The notes: generated by a model not told the origin, from the letters alone. Counted from the first letter of the stretch, positions 50,593-63,642 are shown. The stretch is 64,000 nt of DNA from Apostichopus japonicus (GCF_037975245.1 NC_092568.1:17627001-17691000), one strand, 5' to 3'. A program made the numbers and translations.

Positions 50593-53560
50593 GTCAACTG
50601 CTGAATTTTCGTTTCAAATGACCCCCTCCCCCACCCCAAAACAAATAGTTTATTGTCAGAATGGCTTTTCTCAGTATTCTTTGTGATGCGGGTAAGGAGA
50701 TACCCATCCTCATCCCCTCTAACCCTGTCCATCTGCCCATGCACCTACTCTCTTTCACTCTCGAATTGTAAACAATCGCGAAAAGAAAGAAAGAAAATTA
50801 ACAATAAAAAAAATGTAACAAGTAAACAAAAACGAAAAAAGAAAGGTATAGGCTTACTTTACTCATATATCGTGTAAAATTTTAGATTAAGATTCACTTT
50901 CGTCAGCGCCTGTACGTCTTTGAACGCATCAAAAACGAGCTAGATATTCTACGAAATTGAAGCAAGTGTGATGTCATAGATTGACAAGCTACAGAAAATA
51001 AATGTTCTTCTTCAAAATTTCAAATTCAATTTTGCTGTATTAAAATTTTCTTTGAATGCATCGAACGCAACGTAGATATTTGTGAGAATATTGATATGCA
51101 TTGTAAAAGCGTGATCTTGAATGCAAAGTTACGCAAAAACATATTTTTCTTATATGCCCATATCTATCTTCTGAAACAAAAGTGAACTTGAAACAATCAA
51201 GTGTGATATCATATAGATTGGCAAATTACAGAATAGATGCTTTGTTTTCTCTTCAAAATGACAATTCAATTTCTACTTTAATAGTGGGTGGATCGAAATA
51301 TGAATATTTTTATATCTTTTATCGTTTCATTGGAATATTGTGTAAATTTTACAACCCCTGTCTATAGTGAATGTAGTAAGAATTTACACTTCGAGGTTTT
51401 ACAATTATTTTGCTACATCAAAGCACAACCGAGATGCCTTTAGATTTATTTGAACGTTCATATGCAATATTCAATGTTAAAGGTGATTGAACTTTTCTAT
51501 TCCATAAAACAAACTAATTAAATACATATATATATATAGTTTTACGTAAGGCTTAAAATATCAATTATACACGTGTGTTTTTGTTCATTGTTGTTAGTCA
51601 AACCTGTTAAATCTAGCGCTTAAAGCTGTGAATAGCTGGTTGCAATATTCGATTCAACTTTAAAAATCAATCCAAGAATCCAAACAATATAGGAAACACA
51701 TCTGTTCGGTGCTATATATAGCTGTATGGCAGGTGTAGTGGTGAACTAACTGAGGTACGGGGCCTAATGCGGGGTGTATTGGAAAAGAGAAAAGAGAAAA
51801 ATGGAATTTGTGATTTCCCGGTCATTAAATGTGTTGCTACCTGGCCCCAACCCCCCCCCCCCACACCCCTCCCTCCCGTTCTCCCTCCCCTTTGCACACA
51901 CCACTGATATATTGATCATAAGTGGCAATGCTTTAAATAAATAGGCGAAATATTCGACGCAAATTTGGAGAAAAATACAACACGATAGGTTACATCCTCA
52001 TAATTTATTGGTACTAAATAGGTAAATCATAACGCAAGCACCGTGTGAACTAATCTGACTAACTTACATGCCAACAAAAGTTGTTGATATTATGTGAAAT
52101 AAAACTTGAGCTGAATTTTAAATTGTATTAAAGAAAGAATGAAACGTATAAAGATCGTTTTCAACCGAAAATCCTTGTCATAGTATTTGCATGTTCCGTC
52201 TAGTGCAGCTGTTTTGAATTTACATTCAAACATAGACTGGGGGATGTGGGATGCCGATGACTGATGTAAGGGAATTTCCCCTTCCTTCAATAAATTTTGT
52301 CCCACGTTTCGAGTTTCTCTTTGGATTCCATTTCTGAATTTATTCAGCCAATATGGCGCCGATTTGTAGCTATTGTAATTTTCCTGATCAACCCTCGAAT
52401 TTCTCGTGCTCCGTACCTCATGATTTGTTGATGTGTTCTTTATATGTAACCGTATAATATCACTCTTTGTATAGTGTGTATATATGGATACATATTAGTT
52501 TGCACTATGGGGATCACTCAACCATGGAGACACACAATCTATACGTTGTTGTATATGCATGGCATGTCTGTATTAGCTATTCATATCACGATACATTATT
52601 TAACACCAAGCTTCTACTGAGGGTCGCGCAAAAACAAAACCTTAAGCAAACTTGTAAGAAGGCCATGATTGATTTGTCATCATTGAAAGGTAGATTAATT
52701 ATGATGATGAATATGTTTCCCGCCAAAAGAGAATCGATTTCTACGGTTCGTAGACTCATAAGTGGTTCACAAATAATATTCATGCTTATCAACAACATAT
52801 AACTTTTTTTGGCTTAAATTGTTTATATCTAGACCCTTTTATTATCCTTTTACTTTCTCTCTGGTCTCTGCTGACTATAGATTACCATAGCACTAAAACT
52901 ATTAATATTTGATATGGCCTACACGCAATGATTATGGTAGCTATTAAGAACATCTCTGTATACACCAGACTACCGAACTGCTCTCTCTGATTGGTTCCAA
53001 TAGTTGAATCGTCAGACAAGTTCGTCTTTCAAATGCTGCAATTTAAAAAAGGGAAAGACAATTCAACGTCAGTATCAGACGTGACTCTCCATTCACACTG
53101 TGGAGAAACGCAACCTAAAGTGCTTTGAATCTTAAGATCATCCGAAGTGTGAAATATTTCGCAGATATATGAGACCATGCTGTCTTTAGTTTCAACTGGT
53201 TTATCAACTCTTCCATATCCCAGCCTGTGAGCGAGTTTTCACAGCGAGAGGTCTACGTCAACGACTTTATCCCTGTATTTACATGCATTGTTTTGATGTT
53301 GTGACGTTTTGATTATGGAAAAATGGGAAATAAACGCTTTGTACAATGCGGCAACCGACATTAATATACTTTTGATTGTAAAGACAGACTAACACGTTGT
53401 TAATAAGCCTATCCCTTTACGCTGTTAAAGGGTAGAAGAGTCATAATAAAGGATTTGATAGAGTGTATATATTGTCGACAACTCCTCTACATTGATCCAC
53501 CTTGACTGCAGCCTTTAAGGCAACTTTTCCAATGTGGGTATTTTAAACGTGTCAGCAGCG

Positions 53561-53569
53561 TATATAAAG
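53561..53569 (+). promoter_or_regulatory. TATA box of the arrestin-like gene
   Basis: TATATAAAG, preceded by GCG, lies 177 bases upstream of the ATG at 53746. Transcription would start at about 53590 and give a roughly 150-base 5' UTR. Consensus match and position are good; use is inferred. Confidence 0.5.
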
Positions 53570-53745
53570 ATACACAGTAAATGCCATTGTGTAAGTACAA
53601 CGTTAATTGGACTACCAGTTTATTATTATGATTTTCTCTTTCTGACGGTTGCCGGGTGCAGTCTAATCATATTAACTATAGATAAGGCGGGTTCTACTCT
53701 TTGCGTGTTATAATATAGTAGCACACTTAAGAGCAACTTGATAAG

Positions 53746-56700
53746 ATGGTCAACTCCATTATGGGAGGTTCTAGCTCGCTTTGTGAAGTGAAAATTTTCC
53801 TGGATCAAACCTTCTATACCCCAGGCTCGATCGCAAGAGGACACGTGGAGGTGTTACTAACGCAAGAGACACACATAGGAGGTAATATATGTTAACTCTA
53901 TATATTTGTAGGCATATCTAGGCCGAACGTATTTTAATATATTTCATGTATATATGTGTATGTATATATGTGTATTATATGAAAAAAAACAGAGAACTTG
54001 AAATAATTTATGACTCATAATTGACAAATAAAGAGTATTGTTTTAGAAATTATTCTGGAATGTTTGGTCCCCCTTGGACCTTCGTCAGCAATACTTGGCA
54101 GTGGAATGAAAAGTACAAAATGTAACCCAATGAAAGTATGATGCTAGATATGAGTGAAAGTATGGCATTGCTGGAAATAGAACCAAATAAACCATGACTA
54201 TATACAGGGAGCGGATTAAGGAGCTAAGAATAGGAAGAACGGATTACATACGTTTGTAGAACTGTTAGTTGTTTGAGGGTCCCATGTCTTTGTTGAGGCC
54301 GGTGATGTACGTGTGACCATACGAAAGATCCAATCGATTTCTTTTCGCTTACGTTCAGTTACAGATTTGAAGTTCGAGGCAATACAAATGCATTTTGGTT
54401 TTTGAGAGATTGTCTATGAAGATATAAATGTTCGGAAATGGGAAATCCCGCAAATTATCGCGAATGTTTTTTTTTTTGTTTTTTTGTTTTTTTGTTTTTT
54501 TTTGTGATTATTGAAACGTAAGCGGAACCGGGAACCTGTTTCACCGACATAATTACCCTCTTTGCCAAGTACACAGTAGAATAATGTGAATAACATTATC
54601 AGCATCACAAGAGAGGGAAGACTATAGTCAACATTGGAAATTTTATTTTGACCACGGTGGGGATAAAATGGGGGCATATTTGGCTTCGAGGTTTTCCGCA
54701 ACGGAATTACCTGTGGAGTTGGAAACTGGGTAAGGGAGTCTGGGGGATGTGAGTAGAAATCTAAGGTTGGGGGGTGATGACAAACTTATGTACTTTCAGA
54801 CTATTGAGTAAATCTAGAATGTACATGTCTCCACACGCAAGGTTAGCATCAAGATTAAAGTTATTGGAAGTTTACCTACGTAAGTAGGTACGTTGCCTTG
54901 TTTATATACCGTTTATGCATATTTATAATAATATCAATTTACTAGAAGTCTTTGTATATATAGTGAGATATAGACCAATCTTTGGAAGGACCGAGAGTGG
55001 TAAACAAGCTTACGATTCATCGTTTTTGTTCTGTATATTTTACGTTTATACTTTGTTTGTAAATATGTATCTTCTCTTTTCAAATGGATTGGGGGAGGGG
55101 TGGGATAGGAATGGGGGAGGGCACTTTGCATAAAACACGAAAATATCCACAAAAAATCATAATTTTAAATTAAATAAGTTGTGATATTAAGAACAATATA
55201 ACAGTAGAATTTAAATACTACGCCATTGTCATTGACTCACTTTTGTATGTTATTTTATCAAAGCCTGAATATACACAAACAGATCGTTTCAACTAAACTG
55301 AACATAACTCCTATATAGCCTACACGCAACACCAATGAGAATTTTGACAGATGAGAGATAGATCTTTCTTGTAATTGTTGGCTATACGTCTCTGGAATTC
55401 TACATCCGAGGCAATTCACACTGTTCAGATTATTAGTGTCTGAGAAGTTGCCTATAATAAACACCTGCGTCGGCAGAGGCTATTTATAAAATTTACTAGA
55501 AATATATCATTTTATGTTCTTGTGTTTTCGCGCCTTGAGCGACCTGCTGGATGGATATATGCGCTTGAAAACGGTAACGTTAAAGAGAAAGTACCCTTCT
55601 TCAGCTACTTATAAGTCATCGATGCTATAGGTAGAAATCCTATGCATGACCCCCCCCCTGTCCCCTCCTCTCTCTCTCTCCCTCCACTCCCTTTACCAGA
55701 ATACTGCGAGGCAACAAGCACAACAATATGTCTATAGATTATGTGTTATTACAGAAAGTCCAAATGTGGTATAAAAATCGATCATTTTTGCTTATCCAGA
55801 AACTGTATGTGTTCGTTACGAAGTATTGCTCATTGCGTTATTAACGTGTATATCTGCGAGTGTTAAAAATGTAATAACGTGGTATAGCTTTCCTTTGAAA
55901 GGTTATATGTTACTATTATAAGTGCATACACTCACATTAGAAATTGAAATCGAATTTGAAAACATTTCCCAATCAATTTTTCCTTTCAAACGACGCAAGT
56001 ATGAAACGTACCGAAAATCAATCCTAGGTTTAATATTACTTGTTATTTTTTTTTTATTATGAGTTATAAAAATTTTAAATGGAAATTTTACGTCTGAAAT
56101 TTCCTAACAAGAAAACATGATGGAAAAAAGGTGGAAAAAATGAAACCTTTCAATATAATAAAGATTGATCCATAAATTATTCCAAACGGTTAAATCGTAC
56201 ATTTAACAAATAAAGCTTAGTTGTATATACGCAGCTATGATACGTAAACCGAACTACATTCTGTACTTCGCTCATCAGTATTAGCCAAATATTGCTAACA
56301 TTTGCTAAAAGTTCTCAAAAGTACTAATATCTGGAAGGGTTCTGACCTTCCTAGTTATTCCAAGACATTGAGTAGTGCTGAATTAGACAATTAATTCTTT
56401 CTGTGAGGTAGAATTTCAAGCATGGATATTGACAATAAAATGATTGTTGAAGTTGGAGTGTGGGTGACCATTGTTTAACTTTCTAGCATATTTGAGGACT
56501 TTAAAAAATGACGGCCCGTTGTACAAAATGAGTGAAATATTTATCATGTTCTGTCGAGATGTTACATTATATGAACACCTTGTTATTGTCGTTTGGAACA
56601 CCAAAAATATAAAAAAAGCTTGGGCTTATTTCAAAATTCTTAATGAAGAAAAAAAAAAGGATTATACAATAACAAATATTGGCCTACAAGTAAAATCTGT

Positions 56701-56934
56701 ACAATGAAACACACTTATATTATATATACTATATATAATTATTATAATGTATATATATATATATGCGTATATAGGCGTATAACTATATATAAATATATAT
56801 AGGCGTATATCTATGTATATATACGCCAATATACACGCCTATATGTATAGGAGCATATAAGAGTATAAAGGAGTATATATATATAGGAGTATATATATAT
56901 ATACATATATATATATAGGAGTATATATATAGGA

Positions 56935-56975
<41 letters not shown>

Positions 56976-59900
56976 GAGTATATATATATGTATATATTTA
57001 TATATGCTTGAAAGTGACCTCTCTTGAAATTGTCACTACACCCTTCTTTAATTCCCACTCCAATCATTATACACCTCAACGTTATTCTCCGCGTTGAACT
57101 ATAACGATCTGTATATATGGGTTTATTTAATTATACGGGATACCCGTTTTAGCGAAATGGTGCTAAGCGCATGGTGCGTGAAATTGAAGTAAAACTTCCA
57201 TAAAATACGATCACTTCGTCTTAGTAAAACCTTAATCAATTTGTTTAATGTTGACCTTCGAGGTATATTTTATAACTGTTCCCAAGTATATATGTATGGA
57301 GTTATAAATATTAGTGTTTACACGGGTCCAAAAATCGGGAACCGGGTACCCGGGGGCCGTTACCCGTCGGGTATCCGGGTACCCGGAAAAAATTTGTTTA
57401 CCCTCGTGTATCACGATTTTCAAGAAATTACATATTGGATGCTGTAATAAATGCATTATATTCTCTACTGACAATGTTTTCATGTTCAAATACGTAGGTG
57501 TAAGATAAGGTATAAAACCTCCCTCAATAATTTTTATTTGCTTCTGTTTCTTTCATTAACTTGTTAATAAATTAATTATTTAATTATAATTAGCATTACT
57601 ACTAACATCGCACTTCCGACTCTGCTTATGCTAGCTCGTGCACGTCTATTGGATCAACTATATAAATATCCAATTTAGCTCTTAAACATTTTTTTAAAAT
57701 ACTACTATCTAATTTGCAGGCCCAGGGTTCGCATTAGCCGCGAGATTGCACGATTCGCGCAATTTGATCGCATTTGGAATAAACCGTAGTAAAAAGCCAC
57801 TTGCGATTACTATTTTTTAGTAATCCCGTCTATAATCCATAAACATCGTTAAAAATTCCTTGTCAGCCTTTCCTTCATTGAAATAAACGAATGAATAAAT
57901 AATAATTTCTTCCACATGGTAGCCTAACACCACACTAAGTCAATGGAAAATCTGCCTAACCGTCGGTTTGCCAATTTTTTTTTTTTTTTTTAAATCACAC
58001 TTTGCTTAGGATTCGGGTAATAAATTAGGAACCGGGTAGTATCGCGTCGGGCGGGTACCCGGGTACCCGGATAACCCGTGCAAACACTAATAAATATATA
58101 TATATACGTGTATGTTTACTACTAGAGGTGTGTGGACAGCAAACTCACAGAGCGAGAGAGTATACACAAAAAAGAAAAGAGAACTGCCATTTCTGTAGCA
58201 TTTAAGAGGATTTATCACTTGGGTGTTTCTCACTCAGTGCAAGCCTGATTGATTAATTTGCTAACAGTATAAAGATTCTATCCTTCGGGAGTTTATCCTA
58301 GATAACTTGATTACCCAATTTTGTTTCGAAAAGTGTTCTGATGTGTTTCGAAAATATTGTTTTGAACTTTAATCAAGCATGACATCGTCAAGTTAGACGT
58401 TTTTTATTACTATTCTCATTGAAAATTTAGAAGCGAAACATCAAGCTAGATATTTTTATTCCTGAACTTAATAGCTCGATATTTAAATATTAAAGGAGTT
58501 GCCTCAACATCACGAGAACTCATATAAAATATCTCATTTTTATCTGTTAAAGCGCGATATCAAAAATTAAAGGGGAACATACCAAAGAGCGATTTTGATT
58601 TTTTATTTCGAAGACGCATTGACCAGTAGAAACGTGACATGCTGTACGAACTTCTTGAAATATGTTTTGCTGTACAATGGGCGGTACGGTATATACGATG
58701 CGCTTGGGCGCAGCACTTTTCAGTGCATAAAGTTGGGTGTGACTTATTTGTCATTATTTCATGTTGTTAAGAAAATGAAAAAGCAGTTTGTTGGATGTTT
58801 AGAAACAAGTTTGTTACATTAAGAAACAATGGTACTTTTGTTAGGTGATAATTACTACGTCACGCCGTAGCTTGTTACGTGATTAAAAAAAAATCCCCAA
58901 AGAAAGTTCGTGCTTTTCATTACAAACATCAGCAATTAGACAATTAGCCCTTAGCCTCCATGCTTTGGGTCGAGAGCCAACAAGTTATGTCATGTCATCA
59001 GAATCTACGGTGCGTCGCGCGCCGGATAGTGGAAACCAACAAAAGATGATCGGTTAACAATAATTCCGATGGAGTCTGACAGTCAACTTATCCACGGTTG
59101 ATGATTTTTTACGAGTTTCACGTGTTAATAAATGTTTGTTATGTGCATTTGTCTGTATGTGTGTGTGTGCTGTTGTTTACCTACTTCAGTCAAAGTGTAA
59201 GAATATCATTAGGGAGTACATATTGGCTAACTTTAGGCCATACACGTTTATATGGGCTCGCGACTAGCCGAGGCCGAAGTCACAAAATGGACCCACTGGA
59301 GTTCCTTTATAAAGGAACTCTAAGGACCCACTAAGGACGGAATACTTTACGAAGCAGGAACTATATAGACACAATTCCGTAGTATAGTTACCAAACCTAT
59401 AATAACTTGACAAATTCTAATTGAGACCGTATTGTTTAATTTACACTGGTCAGGGTTTAATTAAGTACCGTCATATGGAACACAATTACCACGAAAAGGG
59501 AAAAACTGAAAATCAAAGATTTATTATGAAAATAAAATTGTTCACTAAATTGAGTTAGTCTGATGTAGAGTTGGAATATGGCTATAGAAAGCAAATAGGC
59601 AACTACCTTAACTTCACATTTCTATTTCTGTTTTCCTCTTTTATTTCTGACTTTTCTAGATGTGGTTGCTGAAGTCATCGGAGAGAGCGTCATCTACAGT
59701 AATTATAGAACACTATGCAAATTTGAACAGACTATATTTCGATCGCCTGGTAAGCTGTCTCAGTCTCTCTGTTCACCTGTATGTCTGTCTGTCTGTTGAC
59801 TTTAACTGTAAAATTGACATTTCAACATTGATCCCTGATTTTTGTTCTTGAATTTTTCTACCCTTCAATTATCAAACTATATTATATAGTATTTATTGTA

Positions 59901-61407
59901 GCCAAACTGAAAAGCATAATTGGAGCGAGCTTCCGTTGGCGAGGTGGGGGGGGGGGGGAGGAGTTTTAAGTGTGAGGTTCAGGAACTGTGGTACCTCCCT
60001 TGAGCTCCTAGAACACATATTGGTGAAAAGTTTAATTAATCACGTGATCTGATAGGACCATGCATGATTGGTGTGTTCATGTCAGACGACGCAATTCAAT
60101 CTCGAATTAGTATTTCGGATTGGCTCGCGTTTTGATTTTCATGTGTATAACCAATGCATCATGCAATGCGTTTGTTATGTATATATATGTATAGTGTTGT
60201 CGTGAAGGCTCTCTATACAGCATAACAGTAAAACATTAAGAATGACAAAAGAAGAAATCAGTAGCTATTACACTTAGGCTATTGATTTGTTGAGTCACTT
60301 TCTTTCAAGCGAAAGGTTGGGTTAATGGGGTGGCAAGGACAGGGGGAGGGAGGGAGGGGGATGCTTTGAAGATACAGCGTGTAAGTTGAAATACAACGGG
60401 TGCGGGTTTGACCAAGGTGTAGTTAGTAGACAGGGACGGGTGGGGCGGGGGGGGGCGGGGTGTCTCTGACCACTTCTTTGTGCTTCTTTGTTTGTTCAAC
60501 ATTGTGCCTCTTTAATTGGTTGTTGTTCATTATATGATTCTGAAATATTTCGCTCATATACTATTATACTTCTTTAAAACAGTGAATTGCGGGATATTGA
60601 AATACAAATGCAACTTAACAATATAGACTATACAATAAGCATATTTAGTAGCTTCTCTTCGTTAACAGGCTGTAGCTGTAGGCCTACTTTATAGTTTCAC
60701 ATTACTACCAGCACATGTGAATAGCGTATAGAGCGAAACTTGCTGGTATAAACAGACCTGCACGACACACAGTTACAGTTGTGTATATAGAGGGCCTCTT
60801 TGTAGCAGTTTAATAGTTACCTATCCAAACCTATTGCCAACTGTGAGTTACAGATCCAATGCTCAGCTCTGTATCAAGTCCATACACAACAGTATAGGCC
60901 TACACACTAATATATAATACTTTACAAGGTTTAAGAGTGCGGGAACTGTGCATTTTGTCCACATATATTCAAGGGGCACACCGGTTGGAAAAGCTATGCA
61001 AAACGTGCAGAGATTCACGCGGATACTGAAGACTGGTATATATATATACATGAGATGGAATGACTATAACAACATCACGGGGGACGTCTATTGTATTAGT
61101 GGATTATCATATCAGATATAGGGGGAGGGGGAGGGGTGGTCCAACATCATGTAGAGGGGTCAATATGTCATTCGATCCTCATTTCACACTTAACTTGCAA
61201 ACTATAAGGGTATAATTGTGTGTTTTGTTTGATTGGTTGGTTAGGTGGAGAATGTGTGTGTTGGGAGGGGGAAGGGGGGAAGGGAACATATGGGGCAATG
61301 GAATTGTGTGTATGTGTGGGATGGGGAAAGGGGTAGGGGTAGGGGTGATGGTTCCCAAATGGTTACGTCAATGTTACATGGCCTCACCACATAATATTTA
61401 TTTATAT

Positions 61408-61500
<93 letters not shown>

Positions 61501-61507
61501 TATATAC

Positions 61508-61567
<60 letters not shown>

Positions 61568-62984
61568 GAAGTACAAGCTATGTACTATTCATGACTGCAA
61601 CATTAATATTGATTTAATGAGAAACAAACAGCCAGCAGTCAATAAATCCTTGTCGAGAGACCTAGTAACGGGTGAGTCGCTGATTGCTGAAATACAGGCA
61701 TGGTTCGAAGTAAGTTGAAGTATGACGTTATAACGTCCTTGTATATAAATCACTTTACTACCTTGTAACATTACAGAGTATATGCATTGTTATTTTTTTT
61801 TATATTGAAGTCACAATTGCTTACATGTTAAAAATTACATGAATCTTGAATCATGAATTGTGATACAGTACGGTACTAGACGGACCGTCATCATAATGAA
61901 CACGTTACCCCACGCAGTCTTGATCATTTGTGTAGCCTGAAGATGAGTGCAGGCGAGGGGGGGGGGGAGGGGGAGCCAATTTTCAAACGCACGACATTCC
62001 TCCTATGGAGCTTTCAAATGATATATCTATATTTAGAATGATATAGGTAAATTTCTGTTCACTTACAGACGTTTCACAGGCTGGAAACCACCGGTTTCCT
62101 TTTGTCTTTGAGATACCCACACAGAGTACGCCCTCGACATACCACGCCAGAGACGGTGACGTAACATACGTCATCAAGGCTAAGACACTGGCTGGTAAAT
62201 GTAAAAAGGAGTTTACGGTGATATCCCATCTGGACGAGCTGACGGAAGAAATTGACGAATCGGTAAATTTCTTTTGTTTTATATTTGTTTGGTGTTAAAA
62301 CAGCTAGATTTATATAGGCGCCCGTTGTATGTTCAACCGCCTGACATAAACATGCACCTATAAATTAGATTGTTGCATCGGTGTCAAAACCTGTATGTTT
62401 GTTAGTTTGAAATGGTTGAAATCCATAACAAATATCAACATTTGTCGTCTATATAGGCGCAATGTTGATATAACCTACAGGTTTACAATTACGATAGTAC
62501 GGCAAGCCTGTAGCCTACGTTTCATACCGGTGGGTCCCAAATTGGGGGTATAGAGAAAACGGCATTGCCGCGGTTGACATTTGTTCTATAGTTTGAATTT
62601 TAGAATTACAAGATTGACCATAGCCAGCCTTTGTGGTGTGAGTGGGGGGGGGGGGGGAGGATTACGGGTGCAAAAACAAAATTTTCTCGGCCCATTTTAT
62701 GAGTTCGTATTGATATATGACTTTCCATGACACCATAAAGACAAAAAACATAATAGTATGTGCGAGTATAGGTATACGCAGGACCCAAGCAGAGATGTGT
62801 TTTTATTAAAGACTATATTTCTGTGTCACAAGACTGTGTCATTTACTTCATAATCAATTTGGTTATATAGATTGGAGAAATCTCGTTCTATGTTTAGTAA
62901 GGCTAAAGAGGGTAAACCTCGTGAGAAGAATATCACGACGTGCTGTAAAAATAAGTATCCTATCCAGTATCATAAATATCATAG
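53746..62984 (+). CDS. Alpha-arrestin (arrestin domain-containing, ARRDC-like), N-terminal half
   Basis: Arrestin-fold adaptor; alpha-arrestins link membrane cargo to NEDD4-family ubiquitin ligases and endosomal sorting. Secure exons: 53746-53881, 59660-59749 and 62069-62262, with AG/GT borders and agreeing phases, giving 140 residues. Exon 1 reads [20 protein letters not shown], the first strands of the arrestin N domain (family pattern YxPGxxxxG). Exon 2 continues with VVAEVIGES and the CKFEQTIF strand. Exon 3 has [29 protein letters not shown] and [12 protein letters not shown], closely matching ARRDC3-like proteins. A tentative fourth exon, 62878-62984, fits the phase and encodes a [15 protein letters not shown] segment like the cysteine-rich linker (KEKTLCCWFC...GPI). 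The C-terminal arrestin domain and PPxY motifs are not found before 63.6 kb, so the gene either continues past the window or is incomplete. An in-frame stop (53728-53730) upstream supports the start. Confidence 0.82.
54250..54740 (-). mobile_element. Penelope-like element fragment with GIY-YIG endonuclease signature
   Basis: The minus-strand frame reads [18 protein letters not shown] at 54504-54557, matching the YVGETxRRxRxRFxxH signature of the GIY-YIG endonuclease of Penelope-like retroelements; hydrophobic residues just before it replace the usual NVIYLIxC. Downstream, after an A-rich insertion and frame changes, ISEHLYLH and [11 protein letters not shown] resemble the end of the domain (EHF... 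and RKxxE.xWI). Frameshifts and stops make it a dead copy. Confidence 0.65.
56740..57005. repeat. AT-rich variant tandem repeat (ATAGGAGTATATAT)
   Basis: TA-rich DNA is interspersed with repeated GGAGTATATATATA and GGCGTATAT units, including a pure TA run at about 56936-56970. Confidence 0.9.
57312..58089. mobile_element. Non-autonomous hAT-type DNA transposon, complete
   Basis: This 778-base element is bounded by perfect 8-base target duplications ATAAATAT (57304-57311 and 58090-58097). Its terminal inverted repeats are TAGTGTTTACACGGGT (left) and TAGTGTTTGCACGGGT (right, reverse complement), 15 of 16 identical. Both ends carry subterminal GGGTACCCGG palindromes (57346-57386 and 58051-58070). 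TAGTG/CAGTG termini with 8-base duplications define the hAT superfamily. No transposase frame is present. It sits in intron 1 of the arrestin-like gene. Confidence 0.92.
59750..62068 (+). other. Second intron of the arrestin-like gene
   Basis: No exon is recognised. It contains poly(G) runs (59947-59958, 60447-60456, 61958-61967), a G-rich region (61110-61135, 61265-61345) and an AT microsatellite (61402-61563). Confidence 0.6.
61402..61563. repeat. (TA)n microsatellite with TACA interruptions
   Basis: About 160 bases of alternating TA with periodic ACATATA and CCACATACATACA interruptions. It generates long Tyr-Ile open frames on both strands that are not genes. Confidence 0.97.
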
Positions 62985-63589
62985 GTATTTATTTGTTTTG
63001 CCGTCCTCGTTTCGCCCACGAAACTTTCTGTGGGGGCACTTTGCCTTCCGCCCCCCCCCCCCCCATCTCACTACGCCACTGGCGCCAAGGCACTGTATCA
63101 GATCTCTGGCAGGAGATATACTACAGCGCCGAAGGCTAAAAATACTTGACTTCTTACTCAAAAGTGAAGCTTTATACTGTTAATGTTTGCTGTAGCTATA
63201 TTCCTTTATGCATAACAGATATGTTACATTGTAACTGCATATAGATTAGGATATTCCGGTACTTTGATTTTCTATGCTTATTTCCTTCATCCCTCTAGTT
63301 TGTTGGAAACACTATATATCCCTGCTGTTTAAATCCAAATTAATATTGCCAGGTCAAACGAATACCCTCGCGTAATACGCGCAAGTTGGCTTCGCCATTA
63401 AGTTAATACGAACACGCTGTATAGAGATCATATTTACAAAACTTATGCGTGCAGACGAGCGCGTGTACTGACGACCACGTTTTTGTGTGTAAGAAGAAGT
63501 ATTGGAGTCATTAATCTAACGATTTCGGCGCGATACAAAATCTTTCATCTCTAGTTTTGTGTTAAGTTGTGGGCGAAGAGAAAAGAGAC
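62985..63589 (+). other. Downstream of the tentative fourth arrestin exon
   Basis: No arrestin C-domain exon is seen. A 14-base C run (63051-63064) and the following 'atctcactacgccactgg' look like part of a dispersed repeat. Confidence 0.4.
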
Positions 63590-63642
63590 ACGCGCGCGCA
63601 CTAAAAACGCGCAATTAGTAGCCAGCGGCTATATTGACGTCA
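63590..63642 (+). promoter_or_regulatory. CpG-rich promoter-like segment with a CRE site
   Basis: A CpG cluster (cacgcgcgcgcac at 63590-63601, aacgcgca at 63606-63613), unusual in this AT-rich window, is followed by a perfect cAMP response element TGACGTCA at 63635-63642, 117 bases before the ATG of the candidate signal-peptide exon. Confidence 0.35.

Larger units (their letters stand above)
42741..53560. other. Gene-poor intergenic region
   Basis: No coding gene is supported on either strand over almost 11 kb. Open frames such as 46309-46731 (140 codons) and 43183-43416 (77 codons, hydrophobic stretch) have no recognisable domain. The region holds a repeat block at 43980-44840, AT and AC microsatellites (46872-46898, 47169-47203, 47799-47847, 48365-48476), several G/C runs and a TTAA-flanked MITE at 50221-50592. 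Confidence 0.5.
53882..59659 (+). other. First intron of the arrestin-like gene
   Basis: A 5.8 kb intron with no further host exon recognised. It contains a Penelope-like fragment (54250-54740), an AT-rich variant repeat (56740-57005), a complete hAT-type element (57312-58089) and a 22-base perfect palindrome (59299-59320). Confidence 0.6.

Noticed and set aside
52467-52802. 111-codon plus-strand frame
   Set aside because: Residue composition is that of random AT-rich DNA, and no family signature or good start context is present.
57241-57508. Coding frames across the left end of the hAT-type element
   Set aside because: They cross the element boundary and its subterminal repeats; no transposase motif is present.
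61216-61594. Long Tyr-Ile open frames on both strands
   Set aside because: They are produced by a TA microsatellite.
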